Assembly (NCBI GenBank): GCA_039936115.1
Contig: JBDTIZ010000314.1
Span: 1-27,157, forward strand
Origin: DATIJJ01 sp039936115
Lineage (GTDB): Bacteria; Pseudomonadota; Gammaproteobacteria; DSM-16500
Direction of reading: 5' to 3'
DNA length: 27,157 bases
Made by a program: the position numbers and the translations under genes. Below the pieces are notes generated by a model that saw nothing but the letters and a program-made list of their open reading frames with translations, was not told the DNA's origin and searched no databases. Below are positions 7,281-14,684 of this stretch, piece after piece (within the stretch, counting starts at the first letter, position 1; each line of letters begins with the position of its first letter).

Positions 7281-9062
7281 ATGTCTTTTTCTAGTCATAC
7301 TTTTTTTTCAAAACCGGTCCAATCGCTAAAAGACATTATTTATAATACATTTGACTGGATATATGCGCATACACCTATACCATTCACTACTCCCCATGAT
7401 TCTAGAATTGCTCATTTGCCCGGACATCCTATCCTGGGAAAAATTCCTGTAGTAGCAGAAAAAAACGGTCTTTCTCGTCTGACTGCTGACATGTATCCAA
7501 AGGGAAAAGCTGCACCAAGTGGTATATCTAGCGTCAAGTTTGCAAATGAAACGACTTATCTCTTAACAAAACTATCGCATGTACTTCAAATGTTAATGTT
7601 AAATAATGATAATATTGACAGAGGCAATTTAATGCTGGGTTTCAATAGTTTGTTAGGTGACGAAAATGTATTTTCGTTGATCTCTAATACTCCAGAGTGG
7701 AGAGCGAAACGAAAATCAATTGAACCGCAGCTAGGCAGTAAACAAGCAGTAGAAAAACTGATAGTACCCATGCAAGACATTCTTGATGGTTATGTGGAAC
7801 GTTTAGAAGAAGATGGCACGATAGAATCATTAGAAGTTTTGATGGCGGAGATAGCAATCAATATCTATTTGAGAACGCAATTTGATTCACAGCCGATAGA
7901 TAGAGAAAGTAGTGCTCGAATTTTCAATACCTACAACAATGCCTTAGATGCTGCATCCGATCCATGGAATATTATTCGTGCCAATATTGCGCATAGCAAG
8001 TTAGGCCCCATTCTAGAAATTCTTTTCAATCAATATAGAGTGAATGCGCCTCTTGAAAAAGAGCAGGCTAAAATAGACAATGCTCTGAAAGACTGTTTTT
8101 TGAAACCTAATCTTGATAAAAATAATAATGTTTTATTTAATGAAGAATTAGACAAAGTGTTGGGAAGTTCTTTTGTAAGAAAAGAAAATAATGATTTTGA
8201 AAATCCATTTGTTGCTAGAGATGAAAATTATGCAGAATTGGAAAGTAAAATTCATGATTTGTCTCTTTTAGTCCTCGCGGCTCATGAGACTACAAGTCGT
8301 ACATTACTATTTATAATGTGTTTATTATTAAATGAAAAAAACGCCGCAGTCTTGGCTAAGTTTCTCGAAGCGATAGACAAACATGCTCCTCAGAATGGTC
8401 AATGGACACTAGAGGATCTCAAAAAAATGTCTTTTCTAGATGAAATCATTGAAGAAGCATTTAGGCTTTATCCAACGGCTCCTCTGTTAGCGCGTATCGT
8501 GACAGAAGATTTTGTCTTAATGGACATCCCAGTTTGGAAAACCAGACAGGAGTATGAAAAATTTAAGGATGAAAGAGACAAAACTAAAGACATTATCATA
8601 CCAAGAGGGAAAGCTATTCATATTTCACCCTGGGCTATGCACCGTGATGAGGATTTATTTAAAGATGCACTTTCATTTAAACCCGAAAGACACCATGTTG
8701 CAGAGGATAAAGAATCGAAAGAAAATTCAGCGAGCTCTGATATGCTTACGTTCGGCCGCGGTCTGCGCCGTTGTCCTGGTGAGCAATTTGCACGTCAAGA
8801 AATAAAACTAGTTATTCTTAAACTTTTTCAAAAATTGAATTGGAAAATATTAGCGACTGTGCCAAAAGATAAACCTAAAGATCGTAGTTGTTTCGGATAT
8901 TTAAAATCTGTTTTTCTAGGTTCAAATGAAGATAGCGCTTACTCCGCGCCTGATGACTGCCTGATGCGTTTTACATTACGGCCTACACAAGATATTCGAG
9001 TGAAAGTTATGCCGCGCGAACCGAGGCTTGAACAGGAGTCAACATTGAGAAGACGAGTTTAG
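7281..9062 (+). CDS. cytochrome P450, unusually long
   Basis: Heme-thiolate monooxygenase-type protein of 593 aa. Hallmarks in order: C-helix W140-x3-R144, I-helix AAHETTS at 333-339 (Ala replaces the common first Gly position; acid E336 and T337 kept), K-helix ExxR as E392-AF-R395, FKPERH at 466-471, and the heme loop FGRGLRRCPGEQFA with cysteine ligand C498. It lacks an N-terminal membrane anchor, so it is probably soluble. It is about 100-150 aa longer than typical bacterial P450s. The extra length includes an early charged region (about 260-320), a charged insert near 417-437 and a C-terminal tail of about 95 residues after C498. No ferredoxin or reductase gene is adjacent. The start has GGAG 7 nt upstream. 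The substrate is unknown. Confidence 0.93.
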   Translation: MSFSSHTFFSKPVQSLKDIIYNTFDWIYAHTPIPFTTPHDSRIAHLPGHPILGKIPVVAEKNGLSRLTADMYPKGKAAPSGISSVKFANETTYLLTKLSHVLQMLMLNNDNIDRGNLMLGFNSLLGDENVFSLISNTPEWRAKRKSIEPQLGSKQAVEKLIVPMQDILDGYVERLEEDGTIESLEVLMAEIAINIYLRTQFDSQPIDRESSARIFNTYNNALDAASDPWNIIRANIAHSKLGPILEILFNQYRVNAPLEKEQAKIDNALKDCFLKPNLDKNNNVLFNEELDKVLGSSFVRKENNDFENPFVARDENYAELESKIHDLSLLVLAAHETTSRTLLFIMCLLLNEKNAAVLAKFLEAIDKHAPQNGQWTLEDLKKMSFLDEIIEEAFRLYPTAPLLARIVTEDFVLMDIPVWKTRQEYEKFKDERDKTKDIIIPRGKAIHISPWAMHRDEDLFKDALSFKPERHHVAEDKESKENSASSDMLTFGRGLRRCPGEQFARQEIKLVILKLFQKLNWKILATVPKDKPKDRSCFGYLKSVFLGSNEDSAYSAPDDCLMRFTLRPTQDIRVKVMPREPRLEQESTLRRRV

Positions 9063-9066
9063 TGGA

Positions 9067-9112
9067 TTTTTGTAGGGGCGAACCTATGTGTTCGCCCTCT
9101 AGCTCAAAGAAA
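9067..9112. repeat. half copy of palindromic family A element
   Basis: The segment beginning TTTTTGTAGGGGCGAACC matches the left half of the element at 3529-3575, including the GGGCGAAC/GTTCGCCC hairpin (9076-9097), and then stops short of any right arm. It occupies nearly all of the 56 bp between the P450 stop and the end of the convergent HAD gene. No T-run follows the hairpin on either strand. Confidence 0.75.
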
Positions 9113-9118
9113 TGCTAC

Positions 9119-9889
9119 TCAGCTTACTTTCACTTTTCCTACCCGAATTAATTCTAATCCTTTTGAATAAAGTATTTTTTCGTTGGGTAACAAAACATCA
9201 TGTTCGGATTCTGTTAATGTAAGTGGAAGCAGTGGCGCCATCGATATTGATGTAATATAAAATTGACAAAGCGCAGCAATATTTTCGCGGTAATAAGCGC
9301 CACCATAACCAATAAAGCGTGTCACTAAATCATAAGCTGAATAATCATTTAATCCATCACCTACAAAAGCGATGCTAGGATTTGAATTTTTTAATTGCGT
9401 CACAATGGTTTTTTTACCATGAACTTCTGATAGCGGTGATGTTTTATCAAAATGAGAGTAAACGCCTTGTTGATCAAATTCAACATTGACAGCAAATACA
9501 TTTTCGGAGGATACACCTAATAATTCAGCAAACTTCACAACGGATGGATAAAGTCCTGCAGAAATGATGTATATTTTTTTCTTTAAACGGCTAAAGAGTT
9601 GAATGACTGCTGCCGCATCTTCTGATTGATGTTGAAAATAATCTTGTGCTAACGCTAGAATTTGTTCTTTTGTGGGCTTAACTAAGTCAAGACGTTGCTG
9701 ATACAAAATGGGATTCAACCCCGTCGTTCCCATGGCTAATGCAGTTAACTGCTTGACTGAATCACCCGCGCCATTTTGCTCGGCAAGATGATCTATGCCT
9801 TCGATGGCAGAAAGAGTGCCATCACAATCAAAAATAATTGCATCGAGTGGGGTTTGCAATTGCCAACTTGGTGGTACCATGAGAATCAT
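9119..9889 (-). CDS. HAD-superfamily phosphoserine phosphatase-like protein
   Basis: Cytoplasmic phosphatase of 256 aa with all HAD motifs: IIFDCDGTL (nucleophile D21, acid/base D23), ISAGL (motif II Ser at 110), GKK near 158-160 and FVGDGLNDYSA (metal-binding aspartates near 177-181). The cap contains EGIDHLAEQNGAG and an AMGTTG...QQRLDLV stretch equivalent to the substrate-binding Glu and Arg of phosphoserine phosphatases. That favours SerB-type activity, the last step of serine synthesis, over a generic HAD enzyme. Its back-to-back partner is a SerA-like dehydrogenase. No clear ribosome site is seen. Possible starts are TTG 9904, ATG 9889 and ATG 9880 (GGA 8 nt before); I chose the longest ATG form. 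Motif II differs from the usual SGG of SerB, so identity is not certain. Confidence 0.75.
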   Translation of the reverse strand: MILMVPPSWQLQTPLDAIIFDCDGTLSAIEGIDHLAEQNGAGDSVKQLTALAMGTTGLNPILYQQRLDLVKPTKEQILALAQDYFQHQSEDAAAVIQLFSRLKKKIYIISAGLYPSVVKFAELLGVSSENVFAVNVEFDQQGVYSHFDKTSPLSEVHGKKTIVTQLKNSNPSIAFVGDGLNDYSAYDLVTRFIGYGGAYYRENIAALCQFYITSISMAPLLPLTLTESEHDVLLPNEKILYSKGLELIRVGKVKVS

Positions 9890-9938
9890 CCAATAATTTT
9901 TCAAAGTGTAACTGATAGTGTAGTTAAGAGGTATCGAT

Positions 9939-11120
9939 ATGTTTAAAGTTCAGACGCTGAATGCAATTGCTCCCATTGGTCTTAAACAATTTCCGCAAGA
10001 GTTATATGAGATTGCAGATGAAATACCAGATCCTGATGCGATTGTAGTAAGATCGCATGCGATGCATGATATGACGTTTGCGCCATCTTTAAAAGTCGTA
10101 GGCCGTGCAGGCGCTGGTGTGAATAATATTCCTGTCAATCTGCTCACAACACTTGGCATACCGGTATTAAATACTCCAGGTGCAAATGCTAACGCGGTAA
10201 GAGAACTGGTGATTGCCGGCATGTTGCTTGCTAGTAGGAATATTTGCCAGGCCTGGGATTATGTAAAACGTTTAGAAAATAATAATGAAACGAATCTAGA
10301 TCAAAAAATTGAACAAGATAAAAAACAATTCGTTGGTTTTGAGCTGCTCGGTAAAACTTTAGGTGTGATTGGGCTTGGCAGCGTGGGTGTGAAAGTGGCA
10401 AATGCTGCGATGAGTTTAGGTATGCGCATTATTGGTTATGATCCAACGATTTCGGTGAATCGTGCGTGGGAATTATCCTCGGAGGTTAAACAAGCAAGTA
10501 GCTTAGAGCATTTATTAATGGAAGCGGATTTTATTAGTTTGCATGTACCGTTGACGGGCGACACTAAAAACATGTTGACGCATTCACAAATTAATTTGAT
10601 GAAAACAGGTGTTGTATTATTAAATTTTTCCCGTGATGGCATTATCGATAACGTAGCTTTGGCGAATGCAATTAATGAAAGAAAAGTGTTTGCCTATGTG
10701 TCTGATTTTCCAACCAGGGAATTAAAAAATTCATCGCATGTCATTTGTTTGCCGCATTTGGGCGCATCGACACAACAAGCTGAAGAGAATTGTGCGGTTA
10801 TGATTTCTAAGCAAATCCGTGATTTTCTTGAGTTTGGTGCAATCACAAATTCGATAAATTTTCCAACCATTGAAATGCCACCAACGAATTCAGTGTTGAG
10901 ATTAGCAATTGTGAATGCGAATATTCCTAATATGGTCGCACAAATTTCAACAAAATTAGCCGAAGCTAAAATGAATATAGTGAGTTTGTTGAATAAATCA
11001 CAAGACAAAATTGCTTATACACTTATTGATATTAATGCAGACTTGCCGGATTCTTTATTGACAGAAATTAGCGAAATAGAAGGCGTTGTGCATGTTCGTA
11101 AAATTTCACTCCTAAAATAA
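9939..11120 (+). CDS. serA: D-3-phosphoglycerate dehydrogenase-like (SerA family)
   Basis: NAD-dependent 2-hydroxyacid dehydrogenase of 393 aa that would oxidise 3-phosphoglycerate in serine synthesis. The substrate-domain motif GRAGAGVNNI is at 55-63 and the Rossmann motif GLGSVG at 145-150. The catalytic set is R232 (FSRDGIID), E261 (DFPTREL) and H273 (LPHLGAST). A C-terminal ACT domain (about 320-393) follows, usually the serine-feedback site. The E261 loop reads DFPTREL rather than the E. coli DVFPTEP form, but the Asp-to-Glu spacing is the same. The protein is of the short class (about 390-410 aa). The divergent neighbour is the phosphoserine-phosphatase-like gene, so the two likely share a regulatory region of only about 50 bp. 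Confidence 0.83.
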   Translation: MFKVQTLNAIAPIGLKQFPQELYEIADEIPDPDAIVVRSHAMHDMTFAPSLKVVGRAGAGVNNIPVNLLTTLGIPVLNTPGANANAVRELVIAGMLLASRNICQAWDYVKRLENNNETNLDQKIEQDKKQFVGFELLGKTLGVIGLGSVGVKVANAAMSLGMRIIGYDPTISVNRAWELSSEVKQASSLEHLLMEADFISLHVPLTGDTKNMLTHSQINLMKTGVVLLNFSRDGIIDNVALANAINERKVFAYVSDFPTRELKNSSHVICLPHLGASTQQAEENCAVMISKQIRDFLEFGAITNSINFPTIEMPPTNSVLRLAIVNANIPNMVAQISTKLAEAKMNIVSLLNKSQDKIAYTLIDINADLPDSLLTEISEIEGVVHVRKISLLK

Positions 11121-11128
11121 GTGATGAT

Positions 11129-11195
11129 ACCATCCTCTCCCCAATCCTCTCCTCCCACGCTTTTTGTGGGAGGAGAGAGTTGGAGAGAGGAGGGG
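11129..11195. terminator. long imperfect hairpin between convergent genes
   Basis: Left arm CCTCTCCCCAATCCTCTCCT and following bases (11134-11158) pair with GTGGGAGGAGAGAGTTGGAG and following bases (11166-11190) at about 22 of 25 positions around a short T-rich loop. It occupies the gap between the ends of the SerA-like and SrkA genes and probably ends or stabilises both transcripts. The pyrimidine-rich composition matches a class of dispersed CCCTCTCCCC repeats rather than a classical U-tract terminator. Confidence 0.6.
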
Positions 11196-11201
11196 CTTTG
11201 G

Positions 11202-12230
11202 TTAGCCCAACAAACTAATTTGTTCATTTAAATTGATGATTTGATCTTGCCAATAAACACCCGTGTTAAACCAGGGAAAATTAAGTGGAAAAGCAGGATC
11301 TTCCCATCGTTTTGCAAGCCATGCGGAATAATGCAACATACGTAAAGTACGTAACGCTTCTATCAGTTGAAGTTCGCGTGAATTAAAATCATGAAATTCA
11401 CGGTAGCCACGCAAAATACGCGCAAGTTGTAATTGTATTTGGTTCTCATCTCCGGACAATAACATCCAAATATCTTGCAAAGCGATACCCATCAAGCAAT
11501 CATCTAAATCTACAATGTGCGGACCTGCGTCACTCCACAATACATTTCCCGCATGACAATCACCGTGTAATCGTATGAGATCTAATTTTCCTGCGTGTTG
11601 AAAAAGTTCGTCAATTTTTTTTAATGCAATCTCAGTAGCGCGAGAAAAATTTTCTTTTAAGTGTGCTGGAATAAAGTCATGTTCGAGTAAAAAGCGATAG
11701 GAGTTGTAACCATAAGTCTGCGTATTTAATTCTGTTCTATGTTTGAAAGGTTTACAGGCAGAGACCGCGTGCAGTCGACCGATGAATCTTCCCATCCATT
11801 CCAAATGTTCAGGATTGTCTAATTCAAGCGGACGACCGCCATGACGTGGAAACAGCGCGAACCGAAAATCATGATAATGGTGTAGTGTTTTATTATGGGT
11901 AATGATAGGCGCGACAACGGGAATTTCATGCGACACTACTTCACTCGCAAATTGATGCTCTTCTAGAATGGCTTCATCGCTCCAACGATGCGGGCGATAA
12001 AATTTGGCAATAATAGGTGTCGAATCTTCAATTCCTATTTGATAGACACGGTTCTCAAAGCTATTTAAGGCAAGCAGGCTGCCGTTGCATTGAAAACCGA
12101 TGCTTTCTATCGCGTTTAAAATCAAATCAGGATCTAAGTTTGCATACGGTGTTTTTTTGTTTTCGTCCAATTTGTTGCTCTTTATATTGATGTGATTGTC
12201 ATAAGTGTAGGCATCATAAGCAGCTGACAT
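11202..12230 (-). CDS. srkA: stress response kinase A (SrkA/YihE/RdoA)
   Basis: Ser/Thr protein kinase of the choline-kinase-like fold, 342 aa, matching E. coli SrkA closely. Diagnostic stretches are LNSFENRVYQIGIED at 55-69, AKFYRPHRWSDEAILEEHQF with the likely ATP-binding K76, the catalytic loop LHGDCHAGN (D224, N229), metal-binding HIVDLDD (241-244) and RWEDPAFPLNFPW near the end. In E. coli it counters stress-induced cell death and follows envelope and oxidative stress. The protein carries about 25 extra N-terminal residues compared with E. coli (328 aa). The start at 12230 has GGA about 9 nt upstream, and no internal Met offers a better start. In E. coli it is linked to dsbA; here no dsbA is adjacent. 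Confidence 0.92.
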   Translation of the reverse strand: MSAAYDAYTYDNHINIKSNKLDENKKTPYANLDPDLILNAIESIGFQCNGSLLALNSFENRVYQIGIEDSTPIIAKFYRPHRWSDEAILEEHQFASEVVSHEIPVVAPIITHNKTLHHYHDFRFALFPRHGGRPLELDNPEHLEWMGRFIGRLHAVSACKPFKHRTELNTQTYGYNSYRFLLEHDFIPAHLKENFSRATEIALKKIDELFQHAGKLDLIRLHGDCHAGNVLWSDAGPHIVDLDDCLMGIALQDIWMLLSGDENQIQLQLARILRGYREFHDFNSRELQLIEALRTLRMLHYSAWLAKRWEDPAFPLNFPWFNTGVYWQDQIINLNEQISLLG

Positions 12231-12535
12231 TAATAAATCCAGCTACTTATTGCACCCGGAGGTTTATTGTTTTCTACAAATAAATCAATGCCTTGTCTGA
12301 ATTTTCTTGACTATTGCGCATTCAATCTACATAATGCCGCCTATCTGCATTTTAATCCGCCGCATTTTTCTTAGGTTTTTCGTTAAAAACTACAGCTTAA
12401 TCGTAAAATATCTGCTAAACTATAAGAGTCGTCGCGGATGTGTTTATAAAGATCCCTCGCATTTTGTAATGAAATCTGAGCCTTAGTATCCCCTCCTGAC
12501 GTTATATTTTTAATTTAATTTAAGGTCAATTAGCT
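12231..12535 (+). promoter_or_regulatory. csp promoter and probable long 5' leader
   Basis: A strong sigma70-type promoter lies at 12307-12335: TTGACT -35 (12307-12312), 17-bp spacer, CATAAT -10 (12330-12335). Transcription would begin near 12342, giving a leader of about 190 nt before the cold-shock gene. AAGG (12522-12525) lies 10 nt before the start codon. Long leaders that refold with temperature are known for cspA-type genes; whether this one does is inference. The first part of the gap also carries the 5' region of the divergent srkA. Confidence 0.6.
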
Positions 12536-12748
12536 ATGTCAGCACAAGAAACTGGAACCGTTAAGTGGTTCAACAGTAGTAAAGGGTTTGGTTTTATCTC
12601 ACGTGATAACGGCGAAGATGTATTCGTACATTTCCGTGCAATTATCGGTGAAGGATACCGTTCACTAGAAGAAGGTCAGCGCGTAAGATTTACTGTTACG
12701 CAAGGACAGAAAGGTCCTCAAGCTGAAAACGTTATTGTTGAACAATAA
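12536..12748 (+). CDS. cold-shock domain protein (CspA family)
   Basis: Single-stranded nucleic-acid-binding protein of 70 aa, a single OB-fold cold-shock domain of normal length. RNP1 (KGFGFI) is at 16-21 and RNP2 (VFVHF) at 29-33, preceded by GTVKWFNSSKG. Such proteins act as RNA chaperones or antiterminators. Members are hard to tell apart (CspA, CspD, CspE types), so no symbol is given. The gene has its own strong promoter and a leader of about 190 nt. The stop codon falls in the loop of a perfect 9-bp hairpin (GTTATTGTT 12731-12739, AACAATAAC 12748-12756), which may affect 3'-end formation or decay. Confidence 0.93.
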   Translation: MSAQETGTVKWFNSSKGFGFISRDNGEDVFVHFRAIIGEGYRSLEEGQRVRFTVTQGQKGPQAENVIVEQ

Positions 12749-12777
12749 ACAATAACCTAGTCAAATCTGATTTGACT
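12731..12777 (+). terminator. two consecutive hairpins at the csp 3' end
   Basis: A first hairpin has 9-bp arms (12731-12739 and 12748-12756) and spans the csp stop. A second has arms AGTCAAAT and ATTTGACT (12759-12766, 12770-12777) with a 3-nt loop. Neither is followed by a solid T-tract, so termination activity is uncertain. Confidence 0.45.
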
Positions 12778-12790
12778 ATTTACTTGAACT

Positions 12791-12851
12791 AGGCCCGGCA
12801 AGCGTATAAGTCCGCTATTAATTTAGCGGGTGCTGTACGATTGTTGGGCCT
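12791..12851 (+). ncRNA. structured stem-loop region downstream of csp (candidate RNA element)
   Basis: An outer stem AGGCCC (12791-12796)/GGGCCT (12846-12851) encloses an inner hairpin CCGCTA (12812-12817)/TAGCGG (12824-12829). The outer 3' arm is followed by a short TTTC. It could be the 3' end of the csp transcript, a small RNA or the leader of the phhA transcript. I recognise no known RNA family. No open reading frame runs through it. Confidence 0.35.
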
Positions 12852-13187
12852 TTCAGTATCAGATGTTAAAAACCTCGTACAATTCCGCCTCAATTATTTA
12901 TTATTTGTTTTTGCTATGTTACTATCTAAGAAATTCTTAACTTAATGTGATGACATTCATTCAACATGAAACAACATTGCCCACAGATGAAAGCGAATAA
13001 AGAAACAGTCATTGCACTGTACGCTTATGGCTTTGTTGCGTCTTATCGTAGCTACAACTATCTGCCGCACGGCAGATAACATACCCCACTCCTGGCGAGG
13101 ATAGTACGCAACAATGACTTGTTTCAAATACACCGCCACCGGCGGGAAAAGTCTATTCGTTTAAAATCGAGTTTGGGAGTGAATGGT
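12852..13187 (+). promoter_or_regulatory. phhA upstream region with nested inverted repeat
   Basis: No gene is seen in this stretch. It holds a nested inverted repeat: outer arms TTGTTGCGT (13033-13041) and ACGCAACAA (13106-13114), and a perfect inner hairpin TATCTGCCG-CA-CGGCAGATA (13059-13078). A GGGAG ribosome site at 13175-13179 precedes the phhA ATG. The open frame of phhA runs back to 13119, but the sequence upstream of 13188 is not protein-like for this family. The repeat could be a regulator site, a structured leader or a relic of a small mobile element. Confidence 0.5.
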
Positions 13188-13979
13188 ATGTCAAAAAAAG
13201 AAACCACCTATATTGCAAAACCGGTAGATGCCAATGGCATGATTGCATACACCGATGAAGAAAATTCCGTTTGGCATGAGCTGATGACGCGACAACTTAA
13301 ATTTGTAAAAGATCGCGCGTGTGATGAATACATGCAAGGCATCAAGTTATTAGATATGCCGATAGACCGAATTCCACAATGCCAAGAAATTTCATCCGTT
13401 TTATATGATACAACAGGGTGGGTATTAGAACCTGTGCCAGCGCTTATTTCATTTGATAAGTTTTTTACATTACTGGCTAATCGACGTTTTCCGGCGGCTA
13501 CTTTTATTCGCCGTAGGGATGAATTGGATTATTTGCAAGAACCAGATATTTTTCACGAAATTTTCGGCCATTGTCCTTTGCTGACAAATCCCGCTTACGC
13601 AGAATTCGCGCAGATGTATGGCAAACTTGGTAAGCAAGCTAATGCTGAAGATCGTGCGATGCTTGCGCGGTTATATTGGTTTACGATTGAATTCGGTTTA
13701 ATTCAAAATCCATCGGGGTTACGCGCTTATGGTGGCGGAATTCTTTCATCGATCAGTGAGACTCGCTACAGTCTTGAAAGCGAAGTTCCACAGCGTAAGC
13801 CATTTGTTGCGTTAGATGTATTGCGCACCCCTTATCGGATCGATATCATGCAGCCAATCTATTACGTCATCAATGATTTTGATACTTTATTTCAATTGAT
13901 TGACATGGATTTAATTGCATTGATTCGAGAAGCACGGGAGCTCGGACAATTTGTTCCTACGTTTGCTACAAATACTTGA
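13188..13979 (+). CDS. phhA: phenylalanine-4-hydroxylase
   Basis: Iron- and tetrahydropterin-dependent monooxygenase of 263 aa converting phenylalanine to tyrosine in the cytoplasm. The iron ligands are H123 and H128 in DIFHEIFGHCPLL and E168 in FTIEFGL. RFPAATFIRRRDELDYLQEPD before them and GLRAYGGGILSS after them are family hallmarks. The length suits the single-domain bacterial enzyme with no N-terminal regulatory ACT domain. The ATG at 13188 is chosen because GGGAG precedes it by 8 nt and known bacterial enzymes begin here; a longer frame from 13119 is rejected. phhB follows after 10 bp, forming an operon that makes and regenerates the pterin cofactor. In Legionella the homologous pathway supplies tyrosine and pyomelanin precursors. 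Confidence 0.95.
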   Translation: MSKKETTYIAKPVDANGMIAYTDEENSVWHELMTRQLKFVKDRACDEYMQGIKLLDMPIDRIPQCQEISSVLYDTTGWVLEPVPALISFDKFFTLLANRRFPAATFIRRRDELDYLQEPDIFHEIFGHCPLLTNPAYAEFAQMYGKLGKQANAEDRAMLARLYWFTIEFGLIQNPSGLRAYGGGILSSISETRYSLESEVPQRKPFVALDVLRTPYRIDIMQPIYYVINDFDTLFQLIDMDLIALIREARELGQFVPTFATNT

Positions 13980-13989
13980 GGAATCTGAA

Positions 13990-14322
13990 ATGAGTGAATT
14001 AGAAACTAAACGTTGTATGGCATGTGAAGCTGGCGTGCCACCCTTAAAAGAAGAAGCGATCACCAAAATGCTATCGCAAATTCCAGGTTGGGAAATTAAA
14101 TCCGGAAAAAAAATGATAACGCGCCGTTTTGAATTCAAAAATTTTTATAAAACGATGGCGTTTGTAAACGCAGTCGCGTGGATTTCAAATCAGGAAAATC
14201 ATCATCCTGATATGATGGTGGGATATAATTATTGCGAAGTTAATTATACGACGCATGCGTTAGATGGATTATCGGAAAATGATTTTATTTGCGCGGCAAA
14301 GGTGAATGCGTTGCAGGGGTAG
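13990..14322 (+). CDS. phhB: pterin-4a-carbinolamine dehydratase
   Basis: Cytoplasmic dehydratase of 110 aa (PCD/DCoH family) that dehydrates the 4a-hydroxy-tetrahydropterin released by PhhA and so allows cofactor recycling. The active-site motif ENHHPDM (H71, H72, P73, D74) is intact, as is the later TTHALDGLSENDF with H89. Length is normal for the family. The ATG at 13990 follows a strong GAGGAA site by 7 nt; an in-frame ATG at 13951 lies inside phhA and has no support. The gene starts 10 bp after phhA and is presumably cotranscribed with it. Confidence 0.95.
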   Translation: MSELETKRCMACEAGVPPLKEEAITKMLSQIPGWEIKSGKKMITRRFEFKNFYKTMAFVNAVAWISNQENHHPDMMVGYNYCEVNYTTHALDGLSENDFICAAKVNALQG

Positions 14323-14684
14323 CCGGCGTTGTTGCATAAAATTACGAATTGAATAAATGTAGGGTGGATTAGGCGTTTTTTTGCCGTAATCCACCAAACC
14401 ATAAATTACCAGTAAGCCGTATTTGGTGGATTACGACGCAAACAGCGCGTCTAATCCACCCTACAATTGTGGTAATTTCCACATCCAAAAATGCGAATAA
14501 AAAAACTGGGCACAAATAATAAGTATATTGCTTGCAATAAATATTTTGATTTTATTAATTCAAAATTAAAGTGACGCCCAAGCGTAAAACGGTACAGTAT
14601 TTTTTATTTCAGATCATGCATCCCATATTTTCTGTGGTATATTTGCACCAACTAAAATATTAGCCATGAAATTGATTTATTGAT
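14323..14684. repeat. family C palindromic element in the phhB-pntA gap
   Basis: Positions 14358-14465 form a 108-bp palindromic element. Outer ends TGTAGGGTGGATTA and TAATCCACCCTACA match exactly in inverse, and inner arms GTAATCCACCAAA/TTTGGTGGATTAC add a second layer. It is noncoding, and no close copy occurs elsewhere in this window. The remaining 220 bp up to the pntA start are AT-rich. I see no convincing promoter consensus there, although the pnt promoter should lie in it. Confidence 0.8.

Noticed and set aside
9067..9112. Rho-independent terminator after the P450 gene
   Set aside because: The GGGCGAAC/GTTCGCCC hairpin has no following T-tract on either strand; it is better explained as a half copy of the family A repeat.
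9950..10222. 90-aa minus-strand ORF and further antisense ORFs to 11227
   Set aside because: Shadows of the SerA-like gene, whose motifs are complete on the plus strand.
12957..13139. 60-aa minus-strand ORF upstream of phhA
   Set aside because: It reads through the nested inverted repeat and resembles no known protein; probably chance.
13119..13187. N-terminal extension of phhA by 23 residues in the open frame
   Set aside because: It begins on top of an inverted repeat and has no ribosome site, whereas the ATG at 13188 has GGGAG 8 nt upstream and matches the usual family N-terminus.
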